The notes under the pieces were generated by a model. The model saw only the letters and a list, made by a program, of their open reading frames with translations. It did not search any database and was not told where the DNA came from. A program made the translations under genes and the position numbers. This document shows, in pieces, positions 1 through 7,858 of a stretch of DNA of 64,000 bases (its first letter is position 1; each line of letters begins with the position of its first letter). The DNA comes from Pilimelia anulata (GTDB lineage: Bacteria > Actinomycetota > Actinomycetes > Mycobacteriales > Micromonosporaceae): assembly GCF_014647895.1 (NCBI RefSeq), contig NZ_BMQB01000014.1, forward strand, positions 1 through 64,000, read 5' to 3'.

Positions 1-36
1 GTCCCGAACCGCCTGCTGTACGTGCGGCTGTCCTAG
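1..36 (+). CDS. 3' end of a truncated gene (partial)
   Basis: The first base opens a frame that reads VPNRLLYVRLS and stops at TAG (34-36). This is compatible with the C-terminus of a gene lying mostly upstream of the window. Eleven codons give no family information, so the call rests only on frame and context. Confidence 0.3.
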   Translation, partial: VPNRLLYVRLS

Positions 37-173
37 CCGGACGCCGTACCGGTTCGCCGGGCGGTCATCACCGCGGGTGGATCCGGCCACCGGCCGTTTC
101 CTCTCCCGCCGACGGGGAAAGGGCTGCTGGAGCGGCGGCATCGGCCGCCGCCGGGAGCAGGGAGCGCAGCACG

Positions 174-557
174 ATGACGACGAAGAGCGCGAGCAGCACC
201 GCCGGTACCGGAAAGACCTCGCCGCGGCAGGTGTCCCGCTCGGCCGACGCGCCGGCGCCGGCCGACGACGCGACCCGGCCGCCGGCCGACGAGGCGGCGC
301 CGGGCGCCGCGCTGGCGGCCGCGGCGGCGCAGCGGTGGCAGCGGGCGCGGCAGGCGACGACGGACGGGGTCGAGCGGATGCGGACGGCGGTCCGGGAGGC
401 GGACCCGGCGACCCGGCAGCGGTGGCGGCGGGCGGCGGTGGCCACGGGCGCGGCGGCGGTACCGGTGGCGGTCGCGGTGGCGGCGGTGGTCCGGCGGCGC
501 CGGCGGCGTCCCCGCGCGCTGCTGCGCCGCCTGCTGGCCAGCGCCTCGGTCCGCTAG
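174..557 (+). CDS. Small basic single-pass membrane protein, unknown function
   Basis: A 127-residue protein starting at ATG 174, with GGAG 9 nt upstream. The first half is polar and disordered (Ser, Ala, Pro and Asp rich). Residues about 45-80 look like an amphipathic helix (QRWQRARQATTDGVERMRTAV). Then comes one hydrophobic stretch near residues 88-105, followed at once by an Arg-rich cytoplasmic stop (RRRRRRP). I do not recognise the family. Composition and the membrane segment favour this frame over the longer Gly/Arg-rich frames on both strands. No partner gene is adjacent. Confidence 0.5.
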   Translation: MTTKSASSTAGTGKTSPRQVSRSADAPAPADDATRPPADEAAPGAALAAAAAQRWQRARQATTDGVERMRTAVREADPATRQRWRRAAVATGAAAVPVAVAVAAVVRRRRRRPRALLRRLLASASVR

Positions 558-770
558 CCGACCGGCCCGCTGGTCGAGGTCATGGCCGGCGCCGGCCGGG
601 GTGGCTGGGGAGGCGCAGGTGGCCGGGACGCACGGCCCGCCCGCGCACCGGTGGCCGGGCGCGGGCGGTTCGGGTGTGCAGGGCCGGAGGTCCGGCCGGT
701 TCGAGCGGGCCGGCGGCTCACCGGCCGGGAGCCGGGTCCCCTGCCGGTGCGGGCGGGGACCCGGTGATGA

Positions 771-1562
771 TCACCAGCCGGCGGGCAGCGTGCCGCCGAG
801 GCTCTGGATCGCGCTCTTGATCTGCGGGATGAACGAGCTGAGCTGCGCGTAGTGGCCGGGGTTCTTGGCCCGGGCGCAGCCCACGCCCCAGCTCGTCATG
901 CCGACCAGCACCCAGCGGTCGCCGTCGCGCGCGGCCAGCGGCCCGCCCGAGTCGCCCTGGCAGGTGTCGATGCCGCCCTTCTGCAGGTCACCGGCGCAGA
1001 TCTCGGCCTTGCCGACGGAGTCGGGGCACTTCTCGTCGGCGATGTACGGCAGGTCGACCTCGCGCAGCAGCGTGGTGCCGCTGCCGCCCTCGCTGGTGGC
1101 GCCCCAGCCCATCGCGCGGAAGGTCGGGGTGGCGTCGTACTTGCTGTCGGTCGGCACCGCGACCGGGGCGATGTTGGTGATCGGCTGACTCAGCTTGATC
1201 ACGGCCCAGTCGGCGACGTTCGACGACGGCGTGTCGCCGTCGCCCGGGCCGCGGCCGTACTTGACGCCCGAGCTGGACACCTTGGTGCCCTGGTTGTAGT
1301 TGACCTTGCCGATGCTGACCGTGGTGCGGCTGCTGCCGCCCTCGAAGCAGTGGGCGGCGGAGAGCACGACGTCCGGCGAGACGAGCGAGCCGCCGCAGCC
1401 CATGCTGAGGTGGCCCACCCAGGGGTAGGCGCCCTCGGCGGCGGCCTTGCCGCCGACGATGCGGGTCTGGCCGGGGTCGGCCGAGGCGGGGGCGCCGACG
1501 AGGCCGGCGGCGAGGGCCACGGCACCGGCCGCGGCGAGGGTGGCGAGGAAACGACGATTCAC
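771..1562 (-). CDS. Secreted trypsin-like serine protease (S1A)
   Basis: A 263-residue exoprotease. GTG at 1562-1560 is chosen because GGGAG lies about 8 nt upstream and it gives a clean signal peptide (MNRRFLATLAAAGAVALAAG, cleavage near ASA-DP). The zymogen activation site IVGG is at residues 35-38 after Arg34. The triad is complete: His71 (SAAHC), Asp118 (ADWAVIKL) and Ser205 (QGDSGGP). Asp199 sits at the S1-pocket position that gives trypsin its Arg/Lys preference. Cys pairs match bacterial trypsins. It is monocistronic and divergent from the dioxygenase gene. It is the closest intact relative here of the pseudoprotease at 6.76 kb. Confidence 0.93.
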   Translation of the reverse strand: MNRRFLATLAAAGAVALAAGLVGAPASADPGQTRIVGGKAAAEGAYPWVGHLSMGCGGSLVSPDVVLSAAHCFEGGSSRTTVSIGKVNYNQGTKVSSSGVKYGRGPGDGDTPSSNVADWAVIKLSQPITNIAPVAVPTDSKYDATPTFRAMGWGATSEGGSGTTLLREVDLPYIADEKCPDSVGKAEICAGDLQKGGIDTCQGDSGGPLAARDGDRWVLVGMTSWGVGCARAKNPGHYAQLSSFIPQIKSAIQSLGGTLPAGW

Positions 1563-1954
1563 GATGACTCCCGGGTGGATGGGGGCAGCGGGGGCCGCGC
1601 GTGCGGGTGATACCCGTGCCGGGTGCGCGGTGGCGCCCGTCACATGGCTGGGCTTCGATATTCTGGTCGTTCGATTCGAGTTTGTCGATAGAGGGCGGTC
1701 CGCAACGCACCGTGATCGCACGGGTGCGGATCGTTCGGCCGCGCTCGCGTACTGTCCATCCGCGCGCCGACCCGGTACGGGCGGCCCGAGCCGGGCAATC
1801 CCGGGAATTCGCGCCGTGGCTGGCATATCGTCGCGCAGAGAAGCCCCGCCGGAATCTCACAGGAATTCCCCGGGCGGGGCACGGCTGACTGCTGAACAGC
1901 ATCGCCACTGTGGGTACCGCAAGCGCCATTCCCGACCCACGATCGGAGCACCCG
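1563..1954. other. Divergent intergenic region (392 bp)
   Basis: This separates the trypsin gene from the dioxygenase gene and must hold both promoters. It is less GC-rich than its flanks, most clearly at about 1645-1690 (gatattctggtcgttcga). An imperfect dyad lies at about 1839-1880 (gccccgcc near one end, ggcggggc at the other). I could not fix a -35/-10 pair with confidence, and no ORF with coding character is present. Confidence 0.4.
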
Positions 1955-2965
1955 ATGCCGCGCCATTCGCCGCCCATGCACGAGGGTCGCCCGCTGCCCC
2001 GGCCGGACGAGGAACTCGTCGACCAGGGGCTCGCCTTCGACCTCGCCACGCTGCTGGACCGCCGCCGGATGCTCCGCGCCGCCGGCCTCGGCGCCGCCAC
2101 GCTCGGGCTCGCTGCCTGCGGCGACGGTACCGACAACACCGCGGCGACGCCCTCGGCCAGCGCGAGCGCGAGCACCGGCGAGATCCCGCAGGAGACCGCC
2201 GGGCCGTACCCCGGCGACGGCTCCAACGGCCCGAACGTCCTCACCCGCAGCGGCATCGTGCGCAGCGACATCCGGTCCGGTTTCGGGACCGCGAGCGGCA
2301 CCGCCGCCGGCGTGCCGATGACGCTGGATCTCACCATTCAGGATCTGTCGAACGGCGGCAAGCCATTCACGGGCGTCGCGGTCTACGTGTGGCAGTGCGA
2401 CCGCGAGGGGCGCTATTCGATGTACTCGGCGGGGATCACCGGCGAGAACTATCTGCGCGGTGTACAGCTCGCCGACGCCACCGGTCGGGTGCGGTTCACG
2501 AGCATCTTCCCGGCCTGCTACTCGGGGCGCTGGCCGCACATCCACTTCGAGGTGTACCCGGACCGGGCGTCGATCACCGACGCCGACAGGGCCCTCGCCA
2601 CCTCGCAGGTGGCGCTGCCCGAGGCGGTATGCAGGCAGGTGTACGCGCAGGCCGGCTACGCCGCCTCGGTCACCAACCTGAGCCGGGTCACCCTGACCGA
2701 CGACAACGTCTTCGGCGACGACGGCGGGACCAGCCAGCTCGGTACGGTCACCGGCGATGTCACCCGCGGCTACACGGTGTCGCTGCTGGTCCGGGTGGAC
2801 CCGACGACGACCCCGGCCGGCGGCGGCAACGCCCCGCCGGGCGGGCCGGGTGGGGCGCCGCCGAGCGGGGCTCCCGGCGGCCCGCCGCCGGGCGGCACCC
2901 CGCCGGGCGGCGCACCGGGCGCCCCGCCGCCGCCGGGCGGCACCCCGCCGGGCGGCTCGGGCTGA
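1955..2965 (+). CDS. Tat-exported lipoprotein, intradiol ring-cleavage dioxygenase-like
   Basis: A 336-residue protein from ATG 1955 (cggag 6 nt upstream). Residues about 34-55 have a twin Arg, a hydrophobic stretch and a lipobox-like LAAC, so it is probably exported by Tat and lipid-anchored. The core resembles the beta subunit of protocatechuate 3,4-dioxygenases: WQCDREGRYSMY, then ENYLRGVQLADATGRVRF and GRWPHIHFEVY, where the HxH pair supplies iron ligands. Secreted actinomycete members cleave catechol-type aromatics using non-heme Fe(III) and O2. The tail (about residues 285-336) is a PPGG repeat, perhaps wall-spanning. The substrate is unknown. Confidence 0.85.
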   Translation: MPRHSPPMHEGRPLPRPDEELVDQGLAFDLATLLDRRRMLRAAGLGAATLGLAACGDGTDNTAATPSASASASTGEIPQETAGPYPGDGSNGPNVLTRSGIVRSDIRSGFGTASGTAAGVPMTLDLTIQDLSNGGKPFTGVAVYVWQCDREGRYSMYSAGITGENYLRGVQLADATGRVRFTSIFPACYSGRWPHIHFEVYPDRASITDADRALATSQVALPEAVCRQVYAQAGYAASVTNLSRVTLTDDNVFGDDGGTSQLGTVTGDVTRGYTVSLLVRVDPTTTPAGGGNAPPGGPGGAPPSGAPGGPPPGGTPPGGAPGAPPPPGGTPPGGSG

Positions 2966-3002
2966 CGGTTGGCGCGAAAGGGACCCGCGCCCTTCGGTGA
3001 GG

Positions 3003-3527
3003 TCAGATTCGGGGTCGGTAGTCGTGGTGGTCGGTGGCCAGCGGCCAGACGTCCTCGAACACGGCCCGGCAGAACCGCACCAGTTCGGGATCCTCGGTCA
3101 CCAGGCGCTTGCTCACGACGCCCTGCCCGTCGTAGTGCAGGAACATCGCCGTCCGCTGGTCGAGAACGTAGAAGTCGGTGGCGGGCAGGCGGAGCGCCGT
3201 CAGCTTGTCCCGGCCGCACCAGCGGGTGGGCTCGCCCGCCCGAACGATGTCGTCGATCGTTTCGTACGAGAACCGGTGGTACTCGCCCAGCGGTTCGCAC
3301 ACCACCTTGATGCGGCGCAGCGACTTGCCCTCGCCCGACAGGCGCGACACGAGGGCGTGCCAGTCGTCCAGGTACGAGTTGTCCACCGGCTCGCCGCGCC
3401 TCCACTGGGCGAACGCCTCGAAGTCGCCGGGCACGCCGTAGAAGTCCCGCAGTTCCATGTGGACCCATTCGCGCTCGATGGCGCTGTAGCGGGCGACGAA
3501 CTCGTCGCGGTCCACCTCGTGCAGCAC
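3003..3527 (-). CDS. DUF6879 family protein
   Basis: A 174-residue cytosolic protein without signal peptide or membrane segment, starting at GTG 3527. The pattern, an N-terminal ERE/HMELRDFY region, central RRIKVVCEPLGEYHRFSYE, then DFYVLD and a C-terminal EDVWPLATDHHDY, matches the DUF6879 family common in actinomycetes, often next to small partner proteins and XRE regulators. No molecular activity is known to me. It begins 7 nt after the stop of the 67-residue gene, so the two form a two-gene operon. Confidence 0.8.
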   Translation of the reverse strand: MLHEVDRDEFVARYSAIEREWVHMELRDFYGVPGDFEAFAQWRRGEPVDNSYLDDWHALVSRLSGEGKSLRRIKVVCEPLGEYHRFSYETIDDIVRAGEPTRWCGRDKLTALRLPATDFYVLDQRTAMFLHYDGQGVVSKRLVTEDPELVRFCRAVFEDVWPLATDHHDYRPRI

Positions 3528-3534
3528 GTGCGCC

Positions 3535-3738
3535 CTACTTCTCGATCTGGAGGTACCGGAGCATCCGGGACGGGATCTCGATCGCGTCCTCGTGGGCCGG
3601 CATGTTCAACGACGCAAGGGTACCGGCGTCGATTTTCCAGCCCTGGATCACATAGCTGTCGCGGTCCGGGCAGCGGTACACGGTCGGCGAGTCCCCGCCA
3701 TTCGAGTCAGGGTCCTTGCCGATGAACTCAAGCTTCAC
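3535..3738 (-). CDS. 67-aa conserved partner of DUF6879
   Basis: A small soluble protein from GTG 3738 with GGAGG about 5 nt upstream. It contains YRCPDRDSYVIQGWKID and ends IEIPSRMLRYLQ. I recall similar short proteins next to DUF6879 genes in other actinomycetes, which supports a real gene despite its size. Function unknown. The usual XRE regulator partner is not visible here. Confidence 0.7.
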   Translation of the reverse strand: MKLEFIGKDPDSNGGDSPTVYRCPDRDSYVIQGWKIDAGTLASLNMPAHEDAIEIPSRMLRYLQIEK

Positions 3739-3878
3739 GGCGCCTCCACGATCACCGGATGTGCGTGCCGTTTCCGGTTTCAGAATCGTCGGCGACCCTG
3801 TACGGGGTCAAGGGAAAGCCGGCCGAGAGGAAACAGCGGGCAACGAGTGCCGTGGTGGTCGGTCGATCGTATGACGGG

Positions 3879-5192
3879 TCAGCGGGCGGCGCTGCTGCGG
3901 GCGGCGCCGGTCGGGCGGAGGAGGAACAGCCCGCCCTCGATGGAGCTGACCGCCACCACCGACCCCTTGCCGAACCACGGGATCGCCGTCCACGCGCCGT
4001 GGAAGCCGCTGCTGTCGTCGGCCGGGTGCACGTCGAAGAAGCCGACCTCCCCGTACCCGCCCGGCAGCTTGCTGCTGTCGTGGATGCGCAGGCCGGCGTT
4101 GTAGGCGCCCTGGTACATCCGGTTGCCGAGGTTGTACTGGTTGTGCCGGGTGGCCCTCATCCCGCTGATCCGGTCGGTGCGGACCATCCGCGGGTTGTCC
4201 AGGTCGCTGATGTCCCAGACGAACGACGGGGAGCCGGACGAGGTGGAGATCAGTTCGTCGTTCTGCACGACGTACCGCCAGTCGGGCGTCCGGTCGCCCT
4301 GGTGGATGAAGGACGCGCCGGGGTACGTGCCCTTGCCGATCGGCTTCGGCGACCTCGGGTCGGTCACGTCGACGATCGTGAAGTTCTTGACCGCGTAGTT
4401 GAAGGTGATGTGCTTGCCGGTGTGCTCGGTGTCGGGGCCGGCGTACTTCTCCGGGATGTTCTCGTGCACGTACCCGTCGCCGCTGTAGCAGCCGAGGTTC
4501 TTCGGCTTCAGCGGGTCGGCGATGTCGATCATGTGGTTGCCGCCGCTGCACGTGTTCGAGCCGACGGCGTGCAGCACGTTCGCGGCCGGGTCGACGCCGA
4601 TGGTGTGGATGTTGCCGATCCTGTCGTACCGGGCGTCGGCGGCGAACGTCTGCGGGCTGGTGACGCCGCGCAGCCGCTTCAGGTCGAACACCTGGAGGCC
4701 GTGGGTGTTGATCCCGTCGGCGCCGACGTACGCGGTGTCGCGGTGCACGCGGACGTCCCGCCAGCCGCTCGTGGTCCCGCCGTGCGAGGGGAGGTTGCCC
4801 AGGTACTTCGGGTTGACCGGGTCGGTGACGTCGACGAAGCCGACGCCGTTGTCCCGGGTGACGACCGCGTACTCCCGGCTCGTGCTGCTGTCGATCCAGT
4901 ACCACATGCTCAGCGCCTCGGTGCCGCCGCCGAGCGCGCTGACCGGCAGGTGGCTGAGCAGGTCCACGTTCTTGCACGGGTAGTCGCCGGCCCGGCCGTT
5001 GACGCACGGTACGGCGGCGCCGGTGCTGCGGTCGGCGTGCAGCCAGGCCGGCTGGTAGCCGGCGACGCGGGCCCGGGCCTCGGCCCGGCCCTCGGCGGTG
5101 CGCAGGTCGTGGGCCGCCGCCGGGGCGACGGCGGTGACGCTGAGGGCGAGGACGCCGGCGGCGATGCCGGCCGCGGACGGGAGCGGGCGCAT
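3879..5192 (-). CDS. Secreted choice-of-anchor B / LVIVD-repeat beta-propeller protein
   Basis: A 437-residue protein from ATG 5192 (GAGGAG 6 nt upstream). The signal peptide ends near VAPAAA-HD. The body is a chain of LVIVD-type blades, seen as repeated VxxVDVTDPxNPKYLG, HMIDIADPLKPKNLG, FTIVDVTDPRSPKPIG and FVWDISDLDNP, which predicts a surface beta-propeller. Members are annotated choice-of-anchor B proteins; no enzymatic activity is established. The gene stands alone on the minus strand, and no sortase motif is present at the C-terminus. Confidence 0.85.
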   Translation of the reverse strand: MRPLPSAAGIAAGVLALSVTAVAPAAAHDLRTAEGRAEARARVAGYQPAWLHADRSTGAAVPCVNGRAGDYPCKNVDLLSHLPVSALGGGTEALSMWYWIDSSTSREYAVVTRDNGVGFVDVTDPVNPKYLGNLPSHGGTTSGWRDVRVHRDTAYVGADGINTHGLQVFDLKRLRGVTSPQTFAADARYDRIGNIHTIGVDPAANVLHAVGSNTCSGGNHMIDIADPLKPKNLGCYSGDGYVHENIPEKYAGPDTEHTGKHITFNYAVKNFTIVDVTDPRSPKPIGKGTYPGASFIHQGDRTPDWRYVVQNDELISTSSGSPSFVWDISDLDNPRMVRTDRISGMRATRHNQYNLGNRMYQGAYNAGLRIHDSSKLPGGYGEVGFFDVHPADDSSGFHGAWTAIPWFGKGSVVAVSSIEGGLFLLRPTGAARSSAAR

Positions 5193-5334
5193 GGGGACTC
5201 CTCGGTTCAGCCGGGTGGCGGGCTGTCGCGGAACGGGCCGGGCCGGGGGCGGATGGCTGAGATGCTCCCACCTTCATCGAGCTGTGTCGATACCACGGCG
5301 CCGCCGCCGCCGCATTCCGCCGGGGGGATGTCCG

Positions 5335-5502
5335 CTGTTCGTGCACACCGGCCCGCGCTGCTACGCGGTGGACGCCGACACCGGCGCCGACCGGCACACG
5401 CCGGCGCTGTCCGGCGACCGCGCCGGCCGGGTGCTCGCCGGGGACGTGGTCGTCCACCGGGACGGCGGCGGCCTGCGGGCGTTCCGGGTCAGCGGCCGGT
5501 GA
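5335..5502 (+). pseudogene. Remnant of a PQQ-like beta-propeller gene (3' end only)
   Basis: The frame beginning about 5335 reads LFVHTGPRCYAVDADTGAD, continues with VLAGDVVVHRDGGGLRAF, and stops at 5502. This has the form of one and a half PQQ-like propeller blades (hydrophobic strand, then YAVDADTG). No start codon with a ribosome site precedes it, and upstream the frame is only antisense to the neighbouring gene. I read it as the tail of a gene whose 5' part is lost. It overlaps the 3' end of the convergent protease gene by 14 nt. Confidence 0.45.
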
Positions 5503-6256
5503 TCGCGCGGATCCAGGCCCGGTTGCGGGCGATGCTGGCGTGCCAGGAGAGCCCCCGGTACTCCATCGACGTGACGCCGACCAGCTTCCCGTCGTGGAAC
5601 ATCGGGCCGCCCGAGTCGCCCTGCGCGACCCTGCCGGTCCCGGCCTCGCTGCCGATGGCGGGGCCGCGCTTGTAGTCGGTCCCGGCGGTGGTGGTGACGC
5701 GCATCGTCGCCGTCTTCATGACCGTCGTACCGGGGCAGTCGGCGCAGGTCCGGCCCCAGCCGTAGACGCGCACCTCCGCGCCGACGGGCGGGTCGGCGTC
5801 GGCCAGCGGCACCGGGGTGGCCCCGGCGACGGGCTCGGCCAGTCGGTACAGCAGGAGGTCCCGGGTGTCGGTGCCGACGCCGCCGTTGAACGCCTCGGCG
5901 GCGACCACCCGCCGGCCGCGGCTCTTGTCCGCCTCGCCGACGGCGAACTCCGGCTGCGGGCCGAGGAAGCAGTGCGCGGCGGTGAGCACCCACCGCGGCG
6001 CGATGAGCGTGGCGGTGCAGATCTTCAGGGCGGCGGCCCACGGCACGGGGCCGGTGACGGTCTCGCCGCCGATGATCCGGCCCGGCCCGGCGGTGGTGCG
6101 GTCCGGTGCGGCGACGGCGCGGTCCGGGCCGGCGGTGATGTGGTCCGGGGCGACGGTGACGGCGCGGTCCGGGCCGGTGGGTGGGGCGGCGGCGGCCGGG
6201 GTGGGGAGCTGCCCGAGGCAGAGGGCGACGGCGAGTAGGGTGGCGCGGCGGCGCAT
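5489..6256 (-). CDS. Secreted S1 family serine protease with repeated propeptide
   Basis: A 255-residue protein from ATG 6256 (GAGGAG 5-6 nt upstream). After the signal peptide comes a propeptide of about 35 residues built from near-repeats (GPDRAV and AGPDRAV, then TAGPGR), ending at the activation site IIGG, residues 61-64. The triad is His95 (TAAHC), Asp133 (DTRDLLLYRL) and Ser215 (QGDSGGP). The S1-pocket position, six residues before the Ser, is Arg209 rather than Asp, so cleavage after Arg/Lys is unlikely and specificity is unknown. A CADC pair near 171-174 is an extra disulfide candidate. Confidence 0.9.
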   Translation of the reverse strand: MRRRATLLAVALCLGQLPTPAAAAPPTGPDRAVTVAPDHITAGPDRAVAAPDRTTAGPGRIIGGETVTGPVPWAAALKICTATLIAPRWVLTAAHCFLGPQPEFAVGEADKSRGRRVVAAEAFNGGVGTDTRDLLLYRLAEPVAGATPVPLADADPPVGAEVRVYGWGRTCADCPGTTVMKTATMRVTTTAGTDYKRGPAIGSEAGTGRVAQGDSGGPMFHDGKLVGVTSMEYRGLSWHASIARNRAWIRAITGR

Positions 6257-6340
6257 GATGACTCCTCTCGTCCTGCGGTGGCTGACATGATCGCCGACCG
6301 GGTCGGGCGGCGTCGACATTTACATTTGCGCAGTCGGCGC

Positions 6341-6358
6341 CGGCAAGTTTCCTTGCCG
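6341..6358. repeat. Perfect hairpin CGGCAAG-TTTC-CTTGCCG
   Basis: Seven-base arms at 6341-6347 and 6352-6358 with a 4-nt loop, in the 501-bp divergent region (6257-6757) between two S1 genes, about 85 nt upstream of the minus-strand protease start. Position suggests an operator or 5'-leader structure. The rest of the gap is relatively AT-rich and holds no gene that I can support. Confidence 0.45.
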
Positions 6359-6594
6359 AATTCTTAGCCGGCCCGAATGCGGGGCATAGCATCTTGCGGG
6401 GCGGGCGCATAGCGCGCGGCGGGCAGCGCGTCCGATTGGTCCGGCGGGCCGTGTCCGTATTGCCGATGAACGTGAACGCATGGTTCCCATCGGCCGGGCG
6501 CACTATCCGTCGCCCTGCTCGCGACGTGCCGGTGTCGGGCGCGGCGGCCCGTATTAGCGGGGCGTTAATTGCGCGCCGCGGCACCGTACGGCAT

Positions 6595-6624
6595 TTGATT
6601 TCCGTGCGCTGACCTGCCTACGGT
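6595..6624 (+). promoter_or_regulatory. Candidate promoter of the S1 pseudoprotease gene
   Basis: TTGATT (6595-6600) and TACGGT (6619-6624) are separated by 18 bp, a reasonable vegetative -35/-10 pair. It would give a leader of about 125 nt before ATG 6758. Assigned by eye only. Confidence 0.35.
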
Positions 6625-6757
6625 TTCGCCACACCGTGCCGCCCCACCTGCCGATGGTCGGCGCGTTCGATCCCAACCGCGCATCGATCCCCGTGGCCGA
6701 CCGTCCCTTTCGGATGAGTATTCGGTCGCTTCTGCGCGGCCGAGAGGAGAATTGGAA

Positions 6758-7585
6758 ATGAATCGAGCCTTGCTGATAGCCACCCTGGTTGCCGCGGTCG
6801 CGGCGCCCGCCGTCGCGACGGCCGCGTACGCCGAATCGGCCGCGCCCCGGGGCGGGGCCGTCGACGACCGGATCGTGGGCGGCAAGGAGGCGGCCGCGGG
6901 CGACCACCCGTGGATGGCCCACCTGACCATCGCGTTCACGGGCGGCTCCAAGGGCTGCGGCGGCACGCTGCTGTCCGCGAACATCGTGCTGACCGCCCAG
7001 CAGTGCGTCGCCGAGGACAAGGCGTTCGGGAAGCCGACCGGGGTGACCGCCGACATCGGCCAGCTCGACCACACCGCCGCGGCGGAGGCGGGGACCCGCC
7101 GGCAGGGCAACCGGTACGTCCTCGGCGACGGCATCGGCGCCGGCGACTGGGCCGTGGTCAAGCTGACCAAGTCCATCAAGGTCAAGAGCCACCCGCTGCT
7201 GCCCGCGGACGACGCACTCGACACCAAGAAGACAATGCGCGCCCTCGGCTGGGGCAGCACCAAGGAGGGCGGCAAGCCGGTCAAGAACCTGCGCCAGGTC
7301 GACCTGCCGGTCGTCACCGGCAAGATCTGCGGCAAGGACGCCGACAGCGAGATCTGCGCCGGCAACCTGGCCGACGGCGGCGTGGACACCTGCGTCGGCG
7401 ACGGCGGCGGGCCGCTGCTGGCCGCGGCCGGCAAGGAGTGGGTGCAGGTCGGCGTCACCAGCCACGGCGTCGGCTGCGGCCGCGAGGGCAGCCCCGGCCA
7501 CTACACCCGGGTGAGCGCCTTCACCGAGAAGATCCGGGCGGCGATCACGCTGCTCGACGGCGCGCCGGCGCAGACCACCGAGTGA
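6758..7585 (+). CDS. Secreted catalytically dead trypsin homologue (pseudoprotease)
   Basis: A 275-residue protein from ATG 6758 (GAGAGGAGA upstream), with signal peptide, IVGG activation site (39-42), the usual Cys pairs and full trypsin length. Two of three catalytic residues are replaced: the His motif reads LTAQQC (Gln82 for His, codons CAG CAG) and the Ser motif reads VGDGGGP (Gly216 for Ser, codon GGC). Asp130 (GDWAVVKL) and pocket Asp210 remain. The reading frame is otherwise intact with normal third-position GC, so this is a maintained non-catalytic homologue rather than a decaying gene. Possible roles are ligand or inhibitor binding, or acting as a decoy. Confidence 0.9.
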   Translation: MNRALLIATLVAAVAAPAVATAAYAESAAPRGGAVDDRIVGGKEAAAGDHPWMAHLTIAFTGGSKGCGGTLLSANIVLTAQQCVAEDKAFGKPTGVTADIGQLDHTAAAEAGTRRQGNRYVLGDGIGAGDWAVVKLTKSIKVKSHPLLPADDALDTKKTMRALGWGSTKEGGKPVKNLRQVDLPVVTGKICGKDADSEICAGNLADGGVDTCVGDGGGPLLAAAGKEWVQVGVTSHGVGCGREGSPGHYTRVSAFTEKIRAAITLLDGAPAQTTE

Positions 7586-7755
7586 CTCCCGCCGCCTCCG
7601 GGACGGCGTGGGGGTCCGCCCCCGCGCCGTCCGGGCCGGCGACCACATATGCACACCGGGCGGTGCCGGCACCGCCTCGTCGACAAGCTTCTGACCAGGG
7701 CTAACACGGTCCGCGCGCGCGGCTCGCCGCGGCGTCGGGCCGGCGCCGGCCGGCG

Positions 7756-7771
7756 CCGGTCGATCGACCGG
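7756..7771. repeat. Perfect 16-bp palindrome CCGGTCGATCGACCGG
   Basis: It lies about 90 nt upstream of the M4 protease start, directly before the relatively AT-rich cgtacgtatattgacgg. A dimeric repressor or activator site is possible, but the regulator is unknown. Confidence 0.35.
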
Positions 7772-7858
7772 GCACCCCGCCGTACGTATATTGACGGCCC
7801 TGGATCGGCGCCCCACCGCCACCCACCCACCAGCCCGCCACCCCTCGGAGGTCGCGCC

